Positions 36,601-46,175 of a DNA stretch of 64,000 nt are shown piece by piece. The notes beneath the pieces were generated by a model that was given only the letters and a program-made list of their open reading frames with translations, had not been told where the DNA came from and did not search any database. The DNA is from Phymorhynchus buccinoides (lineage: Eukaryota; Mollusca; Gastropoda; Neogastropoda; Raphitomidae), in the NCBI GenBank assembly GCA_017654935.2, contig CM065686.1, forward strand, positions 25,502,733 through 25,566,732, written 5' to 3'. Position numbers and translations under genes: made by a program. Each line of letters opens with the position of its first letter. The first letter of the stretch is position 1.

Positions 36601-39600
36601 ACCAAACCAGCCGAATCCACTTGGGAGAAGGAGAACGGCATGGCCGAAGACTATTCGCCCGTAGAACGCAAATGAGCCAGCAATTCCGACACCACTTGCT
36701 TTGTATCTTGAACCGAACGCGAAGAATGAGACTTACTCGAACTTCTTGACCGAGATTTGACTTGGACAAAGACTTTTCTGAAGGACTAGATTTTAGAAAA
36801 CGGTCTTTGTCATCCCTGGGAGGAGAAGGCTGAGGTTCCTTAGTTGAACTACTTGAAGGTTTGCTAACTAACGCCGAAGAATCTACAACCTTCTTAGAAG
36901 GAGTAGATTCCATAACGCGAAACCCAAAGCCAGAAGCCACGCCCACCTTTTGACCAACAGGCCCGAAATCTTCACAAAGATTACAACCAAAAAGGGGGGA
37001 GGGCCGAACGAACTTACCCAAGTGGCAAAGCAACACAAGGAAAACCAAAGGAAAACAAAAGACACTCATTAAGCTGAAAGCAGGAGACAAAATTCCTGGA
37101 GAAACAGAAAAACAAACCTGCCTTCCATGCTAGCTTGAAAGAAAGTGAGTAGTCTGCTTAACCGGAAGTTACCTGGATTGGGAGTTGTGGTAGTAAGACA
37201 CTCTTGGTTTTATTTCTGTCTTCCAAGCTAATCTTGTACAAATATGCACTTTGTAGTGGAATGGTAAGGATGATAGAATAGATTGTGTGTTCCAAAATAC
37301 AAAAAAATTAAGTTTTGAAAGCAGAATTTTATGGACTTGAGCGGAAGGGCGGAAGAAATGTAGGCTGAGCGGAAGAAATTCCGCTCAAAGCGGAAAGGTT
37401 GGCAGGTCTGCTTATGCATGTCACAAAGGAATCCCCAATGTTGCAGACATAATCTTTTCTCTAAAGTCTACCCAGGTTAGTTTTACTTTTATAGAAAGTT
37501 TTAGCTGAAGAATGGCTGGCGTTGAAAGGGTTAACACTAGATAACTAGATAATCCACATCTCTCAGTCTCAGTAAAGTTCTGGTATGATCCTTCAACAAG
37601 CTTGAAAGATAAGTGTATGTGTGCATGCGGCATTCAAATGTGCGTACCTATGTGTGCACATGAGCTTGTGATTGTGTATCATCAATCAGTCAGATGGCTG
37701 ATCAGTTGAATGGATTTGCGATAGAAGAATGTTCATTTCATTTCTTTTAAAAACAATCAAAGCTTGTCCCTCACTCTTTCTCTTCTTTCCAGAACAAAAA
37801 CTCACCTGCGGAGGTCCTGAGCGTCCAACAGTCCCTCCACTGGAGCTAGCAGACACCGGCGTGCTCCGCGCAGGAGGGGGTGGGGGACCTGATGGCCTGC
37901 CTGGGGGAGGGGGAGGCCCCGCACTGGACGTGTGACGGCTGGGGGGAGGGGGTGGTGTGCGCATGGGCCCAGCGGACGAGGGTGCGGAAGAAGAGGAAGA
38001 CGGAGGGGGAGGTAAAGGCCTCCCCACCATGCTGCTGGGACGTGAAGAAGATAGCGTTCTGTCGCTGGCCGCCGACGAGGGTCTCGCCGGGGCGGGGGAT
38101 GGAGGCGCCGGGGGCTGCGCTCGAGGCTGCTGGGAGTTGTTCCCACGATTCATCACGGCCGCCAAAGCCGCAACGTTGGGTCGGCTGTCCTCTTCTTGAC
38201 TCCCGTTGCTAGCAAAGCCCGGGGAAGGGGGACCCCCCCCTCCACCCCCCAACCGTGGTTTGTTAGAGCTGGAAGGGGGTGGTGGAGGATGCCCCGGTTT
38301 GTTGGCGCTGGAAGGAGGGGGTGGGGGACAGCTGGGCTTGTTGCCGAAGGGTGATGGAGGGGGCCCCCCACTTGGTTTGGCGGTGTTGGGAGGGGGAGGT
38401 GGAAGCCCCCCACCGTTGCTCAGTCTGCCAGAGAAGCGGTTAGAGGTGGGCCCGGGGCCTGATGTTGGACCGTTGGCCATGCCTGGGGGACGTAGTGCCA
38501 TCATCGGTGGTGCTCCTTGACCTGCAAACAGTTTACCATCAGTCTATCAGTGCTGTACAAAAAAACAAGGCATTCTTAGTTCTTATTGCGTTACCTGTAA
38601 CCTAAAACAAACAGTAATAAACACATGGTGCTGAAAAATAAGAACAAAAACATTTGTGACAGTGTGCCGTATTCCATAAGGCCTACCTGTCACGCAACCC
38701 TATTTAGCATACAAGTGTGCCTAACCACTTTTCCAAGTCATGCGCGCCTCGCTATATGACATCACATCTATTTTTAGACGTCACTTTTCAAATCGTATCA
38801 TGCGACCCGGCTTTTCAAATCTCCAACGGCCTCCCCTCAAATCTCAGGCCAACTAGTAGTAATAATAAACTTATAATTTAGCCATTTTCTTCTATTTGAT
38901 TGTCATTCCAATAATAAAATCTTATTGTAGTTATGCCAATCACTTTATTAGTTTGTTAATTAAGACATTGCATGGCTGATATATCCTAAAATCTGGCAAT
39001 CTAACCGGCCAAGTTATGTCACCTCTTATTTTTATAAAACCTATTTTATCAAAGCCATCCTTTCATAATGTTGTTACTAAACAACTCTTTCAATGTCCTA
39101 CATACAAAGTAGCTACTTTATTTGACGTCAAAAACAGAACATTGACGAAAGCTACACCGACGCTGAGTCAACGTCACAGTCCGTCTGACCACCTGTGTGG
39201 ACTCGGTCCTAAAACCGGGTTTTCGGCTGGCTTGTTTTTGTTACTGGACATTGAATGCTAATTATATTTTAACTGTGTCATCTAACATAGTGACATAGTA
39301 TATGTATAGAAAGGTCTTATTTTAGTGTATTAATCCATTATGAAAGATCGGTGTAATGTGGTATGAGTTTAGATAAATTAATTATTTAGTAGCTTGAACC
39401 TGTTTCAGTGGGCTCTAAAATACAAGGTTTTTCATAATTATTATATTATATAGTTAGATTTCCTTATTATATTAGTAGTCAGAATAGAGCTTAGTTCATC
39501 CTCTTTCTTCTCATATACAACATGCCAGGGTTTAATGATTAGTGGCATAGATATCTGTGTTGGATTAAAACCAAACAAAGACAGATCTGGTCACTCTCGC

Positions 39601-42600
39601 CACCCACAGAGCCATTCTGGCTGAGTCCAGTGACTGCTGTCCTTGCGGTCCGGCTCTCGAGCATATATATAAAAAGTGCCCAAAATCTGGGTTCACACTT
39701 TTTCAATCAACAAATTAATAATTTAGCACTAGGTTTTGTCACTTATAGATTATCGTCTGCTCGATCTCGGCCTGCCTTCTCATTCATGCTGTTGATGTGA
39801 ATCTACAGTGACTACTGTAAGTACTGATGGTTGAACTATGCTTTGATGTATTTTTATGTTTGTTAACAGCAGGAAGTCCAACTTTGTTTACATTTTACCG
39901 AACCAATGACGTTCGAGTTTGCCGTGAATCTATGTGATGATCTAGATCAACACACAAAAGACACTGCTGTTAACTGTTGGTTAGGCATTGCCGTTGTACA
40001 CTGCTATTCCGGTCACTGAACCATGTCAGTTCATTCATAAATATAACGGCACTAGGCCAAAGTTTATGTTGAGAGACTGAAAATTAGAACATTCCGATCG
40101 TTCTGGTCTATCCTCACACCCACTCGTGTGTGACGTCAGTTTACTATGTGTAAGCAATGAAGGGGCACTTCGCCTACATTATATTGTTTAAAGGCCTAAC
40201 TTGCTCATTTTTACGTTATTAACACTATTGCCTACATTATATTGTTTAAAAGCCTAACTTGCTCTTTTCCATGTTATTAATATTATTGATCTAGGCTTAT
40301 ACCATGCTATGGTGTAGGCCTACTTGGCAATAGTTTCATTCATAGGCCTAGGTGTGTGTGCTAGGCCTAGTATGGTGTTGTGTTAATACTGATACTATAT
40401 TATTAACAAGGCATTCCTTTTGGTTGAGTTTCTTGCTACTTCAATGCTAAACTCTCAATAGGTCTACATTTGCCTTTAGTCAGTTTCCCACTACAAACTG
40501 ATCTCATTCAGTTTACTGTGATGTGTAGTCTATTTTTAGTAACATAGCATCTGATGATGTGAGTGTTACAATTGAGTTTCTTGCTACTTCAATGCTAAAC
40601 TCTCAATAGGCCTACATTTGTCTTTAGTCAGTTTTCCACGTAAAACTGATCAGCCTACTTTGATGTGTAGTCTATTTTTAGTAACACAGCAGATGATGAT
40701 GTCAGTGTTACAATACTTGGTTTGGGTTAACTCACATGAACTCAAATGTTTGTGTATGAGTTAAGCAAGCATAGGGTCAGGTAAAACCGACCTATGTTAT
40801 GTTTCCAAACCCAGCTAGGCTTGTGTCAGTGTCAGTTTAATCATGCCATTTAAGTCATAAAGTGAGCTCCTTCCACTGCTGTGACTGTGTATTCCCTCAT
40901 GTTGTTTAACATTGAGTGCTATGGCACAAGGCCTACAATCATACCTAATCATTGTTATTTCTTGTTTATATTTATGTATGTATATTTTATATTGTTGCAG
41001 GATGTAATCTCTGCACTGTCTTCCTTAGTCTTCCTATGTCTTCCTTAGTCTTCCTTAGTCTTCCTATGTCTTCCTATGTCTTCCTTAGTCTTTCTTAGCA
41101 AATAAACAAAGTCAAACAACTGTCTGGTTTCCTCTATATGTTCCTGGTCTGTGCGGAGTGTGCCTATCTTCACCCTCCAATCCTTATTCCTCATCAACTC
41201 TTCCCTATCCTTATCCCTTACCACTTACCACCCCATTACACATTAACCTAGGGTTCATACAGATTTTTTATACAAAAATTCACAAACTTTCAAAGACCTT
41301 TTCAAAGACCCCTTGCCCTTTTTTCAAAGACCTCTCACGATATACAATGATGGCGACTGCTTTGATCACAATCACTCAAGTTGCACCGGTGTAGCCAAAA
41401 GACCCAGATATAACCAAGGGCGTCTGCTAGACGGAACTGGATTGTTGAACCGCGGATATCGAAAAATAAGCCAAATTCATTAATTTACTTAATTAAAACT
41501 CTTAGCATCCTATATGGAAGTGGCAGAGCCAAACCCACAATTTTTTAATGATTTGGCAGAATGAGCAAGAAATGGGTATACTTATTCAAAACATTATATT
41601 GTATTGACATTATTTGAGAATAAAAGTTAATTCAACTTTGAAGCAATATTGCTATGATATTGTTTTCTGTGTTGACAATGTTATTTTTGCCAATCTGACG
41701 TTTTGTATGTTTATTTTGATTGATTATTACGAAATTTAAAAAAATAAAGGTGTGTTCAACAAAGATGGTAAAAAACGATGTGTGGTGTGTTTATTATTAA
41801 AACACTGCAGACACAAGTCACTTACTTGATCAGAGAAACACTAAAAACACAAAATAAACTTAGTACTTGCCTTTCTGTAGCATTTTAGTGATGCAATCAA
41901 CAGGTAAAAATGATGTTCGGTTATGCACACCTGTCTGCCTCATTGCCGATCATTCCCAATCAAAGTTTTCGTGTGAAAAGTATGCTTTGTACAAAGTGTT
42001 AAGCCACTGTAAGTCCGATAAAATTCTTTGAAACTGTCCAATTCGCTGTCTAAAATAGTGTCTGAATGCTTGGCAGATGACCGGTCGTCTGAATCAGTCA
42101 ATTGATGTTCTGCCGATCGATAATCGAAGTTAACCATAGTAGGCACTGCACTAGCATGAGTCTCTTCACTCTGGCCCCTATAACTAAGTCCAAAAGCATG
42201 ATTGGCACAAAACCCATCGGTAAAAATAATGATAACATCGTCGTCCATCGTTCGGAACGCCGCCATTTTGATGAAAAAAGATTGTAACAAAAAAAAGGGC
42301 AAAGAAAATCAATCAAAATTAGCCTTCAATCAGTCTCTATGCAAATGGTGGCCATTGCAACAGGAAGTCAAACGCTTTCTGGGCATCACTATAGCTTCCT
42401 CTCTGCATTAGAGAGCTCTCACTTCCGTAGCAAGATGACTAAACAACGTAGGTGGATCAGTGCGGTTTCATGCGGTACAGGACTGCGGGTCAGGTGCGGT
42501 TTCGTGCGGTATAGGACAATAATGCTTCTTCATTAATTCTGGAAGCAAACTAAAAATGTCTGACGGCGTCAATCATTTTTTAAGGTGTCAATGACTTTTT

Positions 42601-44979
42601 CACAAACCATTCAAAGATTTTCAGACCAAAGCCAATTTTCAAAGACGTGAAAATGGCACTCCATTTCTCAAAGACCTTCAAAGACCTTCAAAGACTGTTA
42701 ACCCTCTTTCACAGCGAAAGTTGGCAAAAAATATGGATTCCACGTGGCTGGTATGGGTGCTTCCCTTTTGTTTCTATCAATTGGCAGTCACGTGGTCGCT
42801 TCAGCCTCGCTTTCGTAATACTAATAGATTACACTTCCACCAAGCCATCTAATATGGCCGCTAAGTCGATCCGTTTGAAAGATACAAAAAAATTTAACTT
42901 GGTGACCGACTACGGCATTTTCACGATTTTTCCAATATGGATGACGAATAGTTATGGTGTCCATTGAATGAAGACAGCAATGAATATTCATATTTTTGTG
43001 AAAGATAGGACTTATGAAATCGCAAAGTGATGGGTTAGGAGTGATTTGACCTATTTCGGTAGCGAGCGAGTTTTTGGTCGATCGATGCAAATTTTTGAAG
43101 TCGAGTTACTGACATCTGCATTTTTCCAACTTTTGCAACATGGATGACGAATCGTTATTGCATCCACCGAGTGATAACAGCAATGAAAATTCCCTTTTTT
43201 GTGAAAGATAGGACTTATAAGATCGTGAAGTGAACTGTATTTCCATTTCAATCGTCTTAGGCTTCACCAGTCTTCAAATTTAGGCAGTGAATGACCAGTG
43301 AATGCAGTTTTGCGACTACACTTTGGCATTTTGATTTTTTGGTGGAGCAATGCACCCCCATAACACCTTGAAATTCATTTGCAAATCAGACATTTCGGCA
43401 ACACTTTTAAAACAAAAAAACCCACAATATTATACACACACAATACACAACTCTAAAGCTCTCGTGACTGGTGAGCTAAAGAACACGCTTCTTGAGAGCC
43501 CAAAAGTCATGTACCATGCCCAAATCCAAATAACTAATAACATTCTTCAAATCACGCTTTTAAAAATACAAAACAAGACATAAAAGTACACAGCTCTACA
43601 TAAGAATACACAAATGCAATAGTTAAAGACACATTTATGTTTAAAACATCAATTATATATTGACTTGCCATTATTACATCATATTTATGTACATATTCAT
43701 AAATATAAGAAACAAATCAAAGATACATATAATTATATATCCATAGCACACATGCAAACACACTCCAACCTCCATAGCCCACCCACCCACCTCTCTTTGC
43801 CGCACATGCATGTGTGCAACTACGTGCACCTACATACTTGCAAGAGCATGCATACTAACACTCACAGCCACACACCCATGTACACACGTGAGCACGTGCA
43901 TCCCCTACCCCACCAAACACACACTGTGAGCGTTGACCACCACGGCTGCCCCAAGAGAAGCACCACTCTCACACCAGGTGTCTGGGTTAATATTAAAATA
44001 GCATATACTGAAACTAAATACAGTGTAAAAGTTATTGCTAGGAAAACCAAATTAATAATCCTATTCCAGTCAGCGTCACCATGTCCAACTAGAAAACTTT
44101 CAAAATTGTTTTGCAATTGTTTTAAGACAGACACATGCACAGACTCTCACACACACGCAAACCACAATTTTCAAAACCATGTCACTGAAGTTAGTCATTA
44201 GAACAATCTAAAACATTGTTGAATAAGCAGAACAAGGGTTTATAACTTTATTAGTGTACCCTTACTTCTGTTGTTGCTGCTCCGTGCCTGGCTGGGTAGT
44301 CGCGGCAAGCCTCCAGCGAACAAGCCACCCATGCCCCCCATTCCACCACCTCCACCTCCGCCTCCTCCCCCTCCTCCTGATGATCCTCCGGATACTTCTG
44401 CAATGTCACATTCAAACTTCAGAAACCTGGTTCATTACGCAGATTTATAACTTACAATGTATTTATAAACAGTTTTACAAAGCAATGACAATAAAGAATG
44501 TAAAAATAAAATACTGGCTGCTTTGTTCTTCTTTTTAATAATGCAACTGTTTTATCAAATGCTTGTCATAAAACTGCCATGCAGTTTCATTTGGTCATCA
44601 TCATATTATAACACAAATTTAGACAGTGTATGAACATTTGGAAGCAGCCCTACCAAAAGCTTGTCGATTTGAAACATATCCTGCCAATACTTTGAACAAA
44701 AACTAATTAATCAAGAAGCAAAATTCAAAATATGCGCCAATTTTACCATTATCATATACCTCGTATAATCAATCAACTTAGATAGTACTCACTTGCAACC
44801 GTAGGCGCACTGCGATCATTGGTTTCTGTCTTTTTCAACGGCCTTCCTTTGTGGATAGCTGACAGCAAAGCTCCACGATCGCCGCCCCCTCCACCCCCTT
44901 TGCTGGGCCCCTTGCTGGAAGGGGGTGGGGGTGGGGGTGGCCCAGGGGCGGGTGGTGGTGGTGGAGGAGGGGGTGGCAT
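24610..44979 (-). CDS. WIPF: WIP/verprolin homologue (WAS/WASL-interacting protein), complete, six coding exons
   Basis: Coding exons in order: 44979-44793, 44397-44266, 38521-37806, 26981-26834, 26301-26179, 24650-24610. Every junction is GT-AG and in phase. Lengths 187+132+716+148+123+41 make 1347 nt, 448 residues plus stop. Residues 1-33 are a Pro-rich leader. The WH2 motif RGALLSAIHKGRPLKKT (35-51) runs into NDRSAP, the signature of WIP proteins; WH2 binds monomeric actin through the amphipathic helix and LKKT. A Gly-rich exon ends GGLFAGGLPRL, like vertebrate WIP. The centre has many PPPPP runs for profilin and SH3 partners. Residues 396-435 (FEARFRFHPCNELPPPEPF) are the WASP/N-WASP EVH1-binding segment, and the end APPPPPPR mirrors the vertebrate terminus. 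In the family, WIP binds and stabilises WASP/N-WASP and couples it to actin assembly in the cytoplasm. Introns are 0.4-10.8 kb. Identity is firm; which vertebrate paralogue (WIPF1-3) it matches best is not decidable by eye. Confidence 0.93.
24651..26178 (-). other. WIPF intron between exons 6 and 7
   Basis: 1.5 kb. No coding exon or clear transposon seen. AT-rich, with short ORFs without domain support. Higher-complexity block at 25560-25920 is of unknown nature. Confidence 0.7.
26179..26301 (-). CDS. WIPF: WIPF exon 6: WASP-binding segment
   Basis: 123 nt between acceptor CTCACTCAG and donor ACAG|GTATTT. Encodes FEARFRFHPCNELPPPEPF and a Lys/Asn-rich stretch (NKAYPSANLKNPNRNTAT). Compared with vertebrate WIP, the FxFHP...LPPPEP core and the following K-x-YPS are kept; these wrap around the WASP EVH1 domain. 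Confidence 0.95.
26302..26833 (-). other. WIPF intron between exons 5 and 6
   Basis: 532 bp of AT-rich sequence with no features seen. Confidence 0.7.
26834..26981 (-). CDS. WIPF: WIPF exon 5: proline-rich
   Basis: 148 nt, entered in phase 0 after acceptor TACCCCCACCAG and left in phase 1 at donor GACG|GTCAGT. Encodes NRPPPPPVRRDLGSGGTVGR, a PPPPPATQPP run, then an Arg/Ser/Gly-rich stretch, of the SH3-ligand type expected here. Phase agreement with both neighbours is the main evidence, since composition alone would be weak. Confidence 0.85.
27333..27405 (-). repeat. Poly-C (27 nt) and dispersed repeat copy 2
   Basis: C27 at 27333-27359, then the inverse of the 5836-5905 repeat (GGGGATACCGGGGGGTCTTT). 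Confidence 0.7.
28049..28295. mobile_element. TTAA MITE copy 2 (uninterrupted relative of the nested copy)
   Basis: Starts TTAATCCTTTCATCGCCACT and ends TGGTGTTGAAAGGGCTAA. It aligns throughout with the two arms of the 30416-37534 copy and shows the empty target (TTCCATGCATGTCAC) where that copy is split. Confidence 0.8.
28581..28618 (-). ncRNA. Decayed hammerhead ribozyme motif in the left Penelope end
   Basis: On the minus strand: CCGACGA (consensus CUGANGA, so one core change, U4 to C), stem II GAGC-TAT-GCTC with all pairs intact, GAAAC, and cleavage triplet GTA. Stem I pairing is poor. Type I hammerheads are a known part of Penelope pLTRs. The opposite end (30272-30300, +) keeps only AAGAGCTATGCCGAAAC. 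Confidence 0.5.
28621..29385 (+). pseudogene. Penelope-type reverse transcriptase C-terminus with GIY-YIG endonuclease, frameshifted
   Basis: Frame 1 (28648-28835) reads YSIPFSQLLRLRRLCSDDDF and RNYPQEILDKAM, the Penelope thumb region. After a frame change (28893-29100) come SRPPLVAFKRNKNLHDHLV and KPKCKTCPFIT, the linker with its Cys motif. Two more shifts give NLVYALQC and then QKIYIGRTYRTLNERFTEHL, the GIY-YIG endonuclease with its Tyr, Gly and Arg residues. At least three frame changes make it inactive. Reverse transcriptase fingers and palm are missing. Confidence 0.8.
30073..30098. repeat. (CA)13 following poly-C
   Basis: C12 at 30061-30072 runs directly into CA repeats. Confidence 0.9.
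30737..30934 (-). pseudogene. Possible transposase zinc-finger remnant
   Basis: The frame reads LHLKFSYGVCQDIKCHITSH, then RLIETANSQ. This resembles the F-x-x-x-x-G-x-x-D-I-x-x-H...H end of BED/hAT-type N-terminal fingers. It is inside the CAG...CTG element, so a decayed transposase start is plausible. Short and weakly supported. Confidence 0.3.
31405..31502 (-). repeat. DIRS internal complementary region
   Basis: GTAGTGGAATGGTAAGTATA ... AATTCCTCAATCTATTCTAT ... TACCATTCCACTACAAAGTG. It is complementary to both outer ends and is thought to template joining of the element into a circle during replication. Confidence 0.9.
31760..32660 (-). pseudogene. DIRS tyrosine recombinase, frameshifted
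   Basis: Readable pieces: an N-terminal core-binding part (32341-32646, FNESFSPLHPTG); the first catalytic Arg in LALARRVSGIHALSG with FLPEFRAKNQ and LAPDDEE following (31995-32432, another frame); RKATLARWLVELIRLAY and the H-x-x-R box IRAHEVRAISTSL (31860-32061, a third frame). The last motif, SAFWKSETTFTSFCLREF (about 31755-31815), needs one more shift. In DIRS recombinases I expect Tyr where this copy has Cys (FCLR). The protein cannot be functional as it stands. Confidence 0.8.
32758..34484 (-). pseudogene. DIRS reverse transcriptase / RNase H, frameshifted and with altered active site
   Basis: From Met at 34484: LLDKGAVIPVPNPGPGFYSR, FRPVLDLSPLNAFL, SIDLKDAFFHISIHP (first catalytic Asp present), FVALPSGLSLAPWIF, then YLDGWL where YxDD is expected, so the second Asp of the pair is Gly. 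From about 33880 to 33470 the frame moves (LLGIMESLADLLPLGRLH, FTDASKEGWGAHLD, the RNase H start) and returns for FLEMEAVSLALKALL, VCGDNSTCLSYLRR and FFPGKLNVLADQLGR. It continues into the DIRS-specific tail HIDLFATRFSRRLP. A last shift near 32900 gives LFPELLALTHVP. Usual DIRS polymerase length if the frames are followed. Confidence 0.9.
35540..37090 (-). pseudogene. DIRS gag-like ORF with internal GC-rich tandem repeats
   Basis: First ORF in the sense direction, Ser/Lys/Pro-rich (MESTPSKKVVDSSALVSK) and without a zinc knuckle, as usual for DIRS gag. Its second half is formed by the 139-bp tandem repeats (35671-36220), where the frame drifts because the unit is not a multiple of three. + strand ORFs over the repeat are shadows. 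True start is uncertain; Met at about 36910 (MESTPSKK) is the most credible. Confidence 0.55.
35671..36220. repeat. GC-rich tandem repeat, period 138-139 bp, four copies
   Basis: GGGAGAGGCCGTAGCCG begins at 35671, 35810, 35948 and 36087. Units are 138-139 bp, over 90% alike by eye, very CpG-rich, and sit within the DIRS gag-like ORF. Confidence 0.92.
37806..38521 (-). CDS. WIPF: WIPF exon 4: large proline-rich exon
   Basis: 716 nt from acceptor ACTGTTTGCAG to donor CCGCAG|GTGAGT. Encodes about 239 residues: SQGAPPMMALRPPGMANG, at least eight polyproline clusters of the PPPPPSS-NKP type, NVAALAAVMNRGNNSQQ, and RSSAASDRTLSSSRPSS. Such clusters recruit profilin and SH3 proteins (Nck, cortactin) in WIP. 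+ strand ORFs across it are mirror images. Confidence 0.92.
39640..39700 (+). promoter_or_regulatory. TATA-like element of a repeat
   Basis: GCATATATATAAAAAGTGCC follows a GC-rich CCGGCTCTCGA. It may be the promoter of an LTR whose tail lies at 40999-41247, but the left border cannot be fixed. Confidence 0.25.
40176..40290. repeat. Tandem duplication, about 57-bp unit, two copies
   Basis: CCTACATTATATTGTTTAAA with GCCTAACTTGCTC is repeated once with few changes. Confidence 0.8.
40425..40720. repeat. Tandem duplication, 149-bp unit, two copies
   Basis: Units start GAGTTTCTTGCTACTTCAAT at 40425 and 40574. Both end in a TGTTACAAT-type sequence; small indels separate them. Confidence 0.85.
40999..41247 (+). 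mobile_element. Second, partial copy of the 8796-9415 LTR-like family
   Basis: GATGTAATCTCTGCACTGTC, an array of CTTCCTTAGT/CTTCCTATGT units (41020-41098), AATAAA at 41101, TCCTCTATATGTTCCTGG and TTACCACCCCATTACACA align in order with the first copy. It lacks the 114-bp tandem copies. Confidence 0.6.
41260..42690. other. Repeat-like region with CAAAGACC words at both ends
   Basis: TTTCAAAGACC-type words cluster at 41290-41335 and 42600-42695. Between them is a minus strand ORF (41940-42302) without recognisable domain. A DNA-transposon relic is possible; no matching termini were found. Confidence 0.25.
42937..43235. repeat. Diverged tandem duplication, 203-bp unit
   Basis: ATGGATGACGAAT(A/C)GTTAT ... 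TTTGTGAAAGATAGGACTTA occurs at 42937 and at 43140. Similarity is partial, so the duplication is old. Confidence 0.7.
44266..44397 (-). CDS. WIPF: WIPF exon 3: glycine-rich exon
   Basis: 132 nt, acceptor GTGACATTGCAG, donor AGAA|GTAAGG. Encodes a 12-Gly run followed by MGGMGGLFAGGLPRLPSQAR and SSNNR. Vertebrate WIP has the same order: Gly-rich tract, GLGGLFQAGMPKLR, then Asn/Arg. Both ends are in phase 1. Confidence 0.93.
44398..44792 (-). other. WIPF intron between exons 2 and 3
   Basis: 395 bp, A/T-rich, no features. Confidence 0.8.
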
Positions 44980-45013
44980 CTTCCAGTTCTCGGTTAATCA
45001 ATGCTGTGGTATC
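44793..45013 (-). CDS. WIPF: WIPF exon 2: start codon, Pro leader and WH2 motif
   Basis: Coding part 44979-44793 begins MPPPPPPPPPAPGPPPP and ends NDRSAPTVA before donor GCAA|GTGAGT. The start is chosen because the Pro leader right after Met matches the family, and A is at -3 (GAAGATGCC). The 34 nt before it (44980-45013) are 5' UTR behind a possible acceptor TTTGGTCAG; the pyrimidine tract is modest. Confidence 0.9.
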
Positions 45014-45570
45014 CTGACCAAACAAATTCAACAGTGGAAAAGTTTCACAGAGGGAATAACGGTTCCAGGAAATTGATCACTTTGTGGCTAATGAGTGTCG
45101 GGTGTCACTAACTGTCCAAACACAATTGCACTAGCAGTCACGGGGAGTTCTCGTGTATCTGTCTGTGTTGTGTGAGCATAATGCTTTGAATGTCTGGTCC
45201 ATATCAATCATGTCAACCCTTCTGCTTTATTAAAGCTAAGCTTTAGTTGATGCTAAAAACACTTTTATTAATTTTACTGTTAGAAAAACAAGAAAATCAT
45301 ATGGTTTTAATCTGATTATAATATATTTTCAAGAAATACTTGAGATAAGTACAGAGTACAAAAGAAGCATAATCAAAATTCAAACACACGCGCACAAACT
45401 ACACCAGATAGCACTTGCTAGGATTCACAAATGGTAGCACAGAAGTTTTTTAACAAATATTTTTCTAGTTGATTAGATATAAAATTAAATTTGAGGTATA
45501 TATCATGCGGAAGGTACTTTCTGTATCACAAAAAAGAAAAAGGAGTGATACTATAGTCCCATGCGGCAAA

Positions 45571-45736
45571 TACAGAGGAACCTCCCTTACATAAGACCTC
45601 CCATTATAAGACCCCATCCCATATAAGACCTGCTTCTCTGAGACATTGCCCTTCTTTGTAAGTATTAAAATCACCTCCCTTATAAGACCTCAATTTGGAT
45701 GATTTTTGAAGGTTTTATAAGGGAGGTTCCACTGTA
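45571..45736. mobile_element. pogo/Tigger-like MITE, 162 bp plus TA sites
   Basis: TA-CAGAGGAACCTCCCTTA ... TATAAGGGAGGTTCCACTG-TA. Inverted termini and TA duplication are typical of Tc1/mariner-pogo elements. Inside, TATAAGACC words repeat. Confidence 0.8.
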
Positions 45737-46175
45737 CCCCTCAAATGTCTGACAGCTTTACAGCACTATGTAGTTATAAAGGTCTTCTTACACAAGAACA
45801 TTTTTCGTTATTTCTCCATGACAACACAATGTTAATGGTAGTATCATCGAAATATTTTAATATCACACTCACAGCGTCTAGTCTGACTACTTTTCGTGAT
45901 AGAACACCGTTCTATTCTTTCTATCAATGATAGTATCATAACACGTAAAACAACCAATCGTTGACTGCCAAGATGACACACACCCAAAGGCAGACAACAA
46001 GCAATCATTAAAAAATGGCAGCTATCTCGACTGATGGAAAAACGTGTCACTTCATTTAGTGTAACAGTAATATTCTTGAGTTTGACTCACTTTGAGATAC
46101 CCGTGACCCGTTGCTCCACGTCAGAAGTGCTTCAAGCGAAGCATTTTACCGTATAATTTTTTTTTTTATTAGTAT

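Larger units (their letters stand above)
31157..37285 (-). mobile_element. DIRS-type retrotransposon (tyrosine recombinase class), 6.1 kb, structurally complete
   Basis: Inverted terminal repeats: 31200-31335 and 37137-37267 are reverse complements, essentially identical over about 135 nt. The internal complementary region (31405-31502) matches the far low terminus in its first half and the far high terminus in its second half, fusing them at CAA (31462-31464). Both ends carry the matching TTG (31157-31159, 37283-37285), with no target duplication, as expected for recombinase-mediated insertion of a circle. Order in the sense direction: gag-like ORF, reverse transcriptase/RNase H, tyrosine recombinase, internal complementary region. 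Confidence 0.93.
30557..37410. mobile_element. CAG...CTG transposon inside the MITE, itself split by the DIRS element
   Basis: Left end CAGACCTGCCAG, right end TTGGCAGGTCTG, flanked on both sides by CTTATG (30551-30556, 37411-37416), a 6-bp target duplication confirmed by the empty site in copy 2. Without the DIRS insert it would be about 0.73 kb. The ends suggest hAT. The right arm has repeated GCGGAAG words. Confidence 0.7.
30416..37534. mobile_element. TTAA MITE copy 3, split by a 6.85-kb nested insertion
   Basis: Left arm TTAACCCTTTCATCGCCACT from 30416, right arm ends GGCGTTGAAAGGGTTAA at 37534. The two arms (30416-30556 and 37411-37534) join to the same sequence as copy 2. This is the outermost and oldest layer of the nest. 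Confidence 0.85.
26982..37805 (-). other. WIPF intron between exons 4 and 5 (10.8 kb, transposon-filled)
   Basis: Largest WIPF intron. It contains a copy-2 dispersed repeat with poly-C (27333-27405), an intact TTAA MITE (28049-28295), a Penelope-like element (28520-30366) and the three-level nest 30416-37534. 27160-27260 is GA-rich. 27410-28040 shows nothing specific. Confidence 0.8.
38522..44265 (-). other. WIPF intron between exons 3 and 4
   Basis: 5.7 kb, A/T-rich. It includes an LTR-like tail (40999-41247), tandem duplications (40176-40290, 40425-40720, 42937-43235) and CAAAGACCTT-rich sequence (41265-41345, 42595-42700). 38530-39470 and 43240-44250 show no gene; 43740-44160 is CA-rich. 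Confidence 0.75.

Noticed and set aside
37729..38520. + strand Gly-rich ORFs
   Set aside because: Mirror images of the proline-rich WIPF exon 4.
41940..42302. 120-codon minus strand ORF as an additional WIPF exon
   Set aside because: The WIPF phases already close without it and its sequence is not Pro/Gly-rich; likely part of a repeat.
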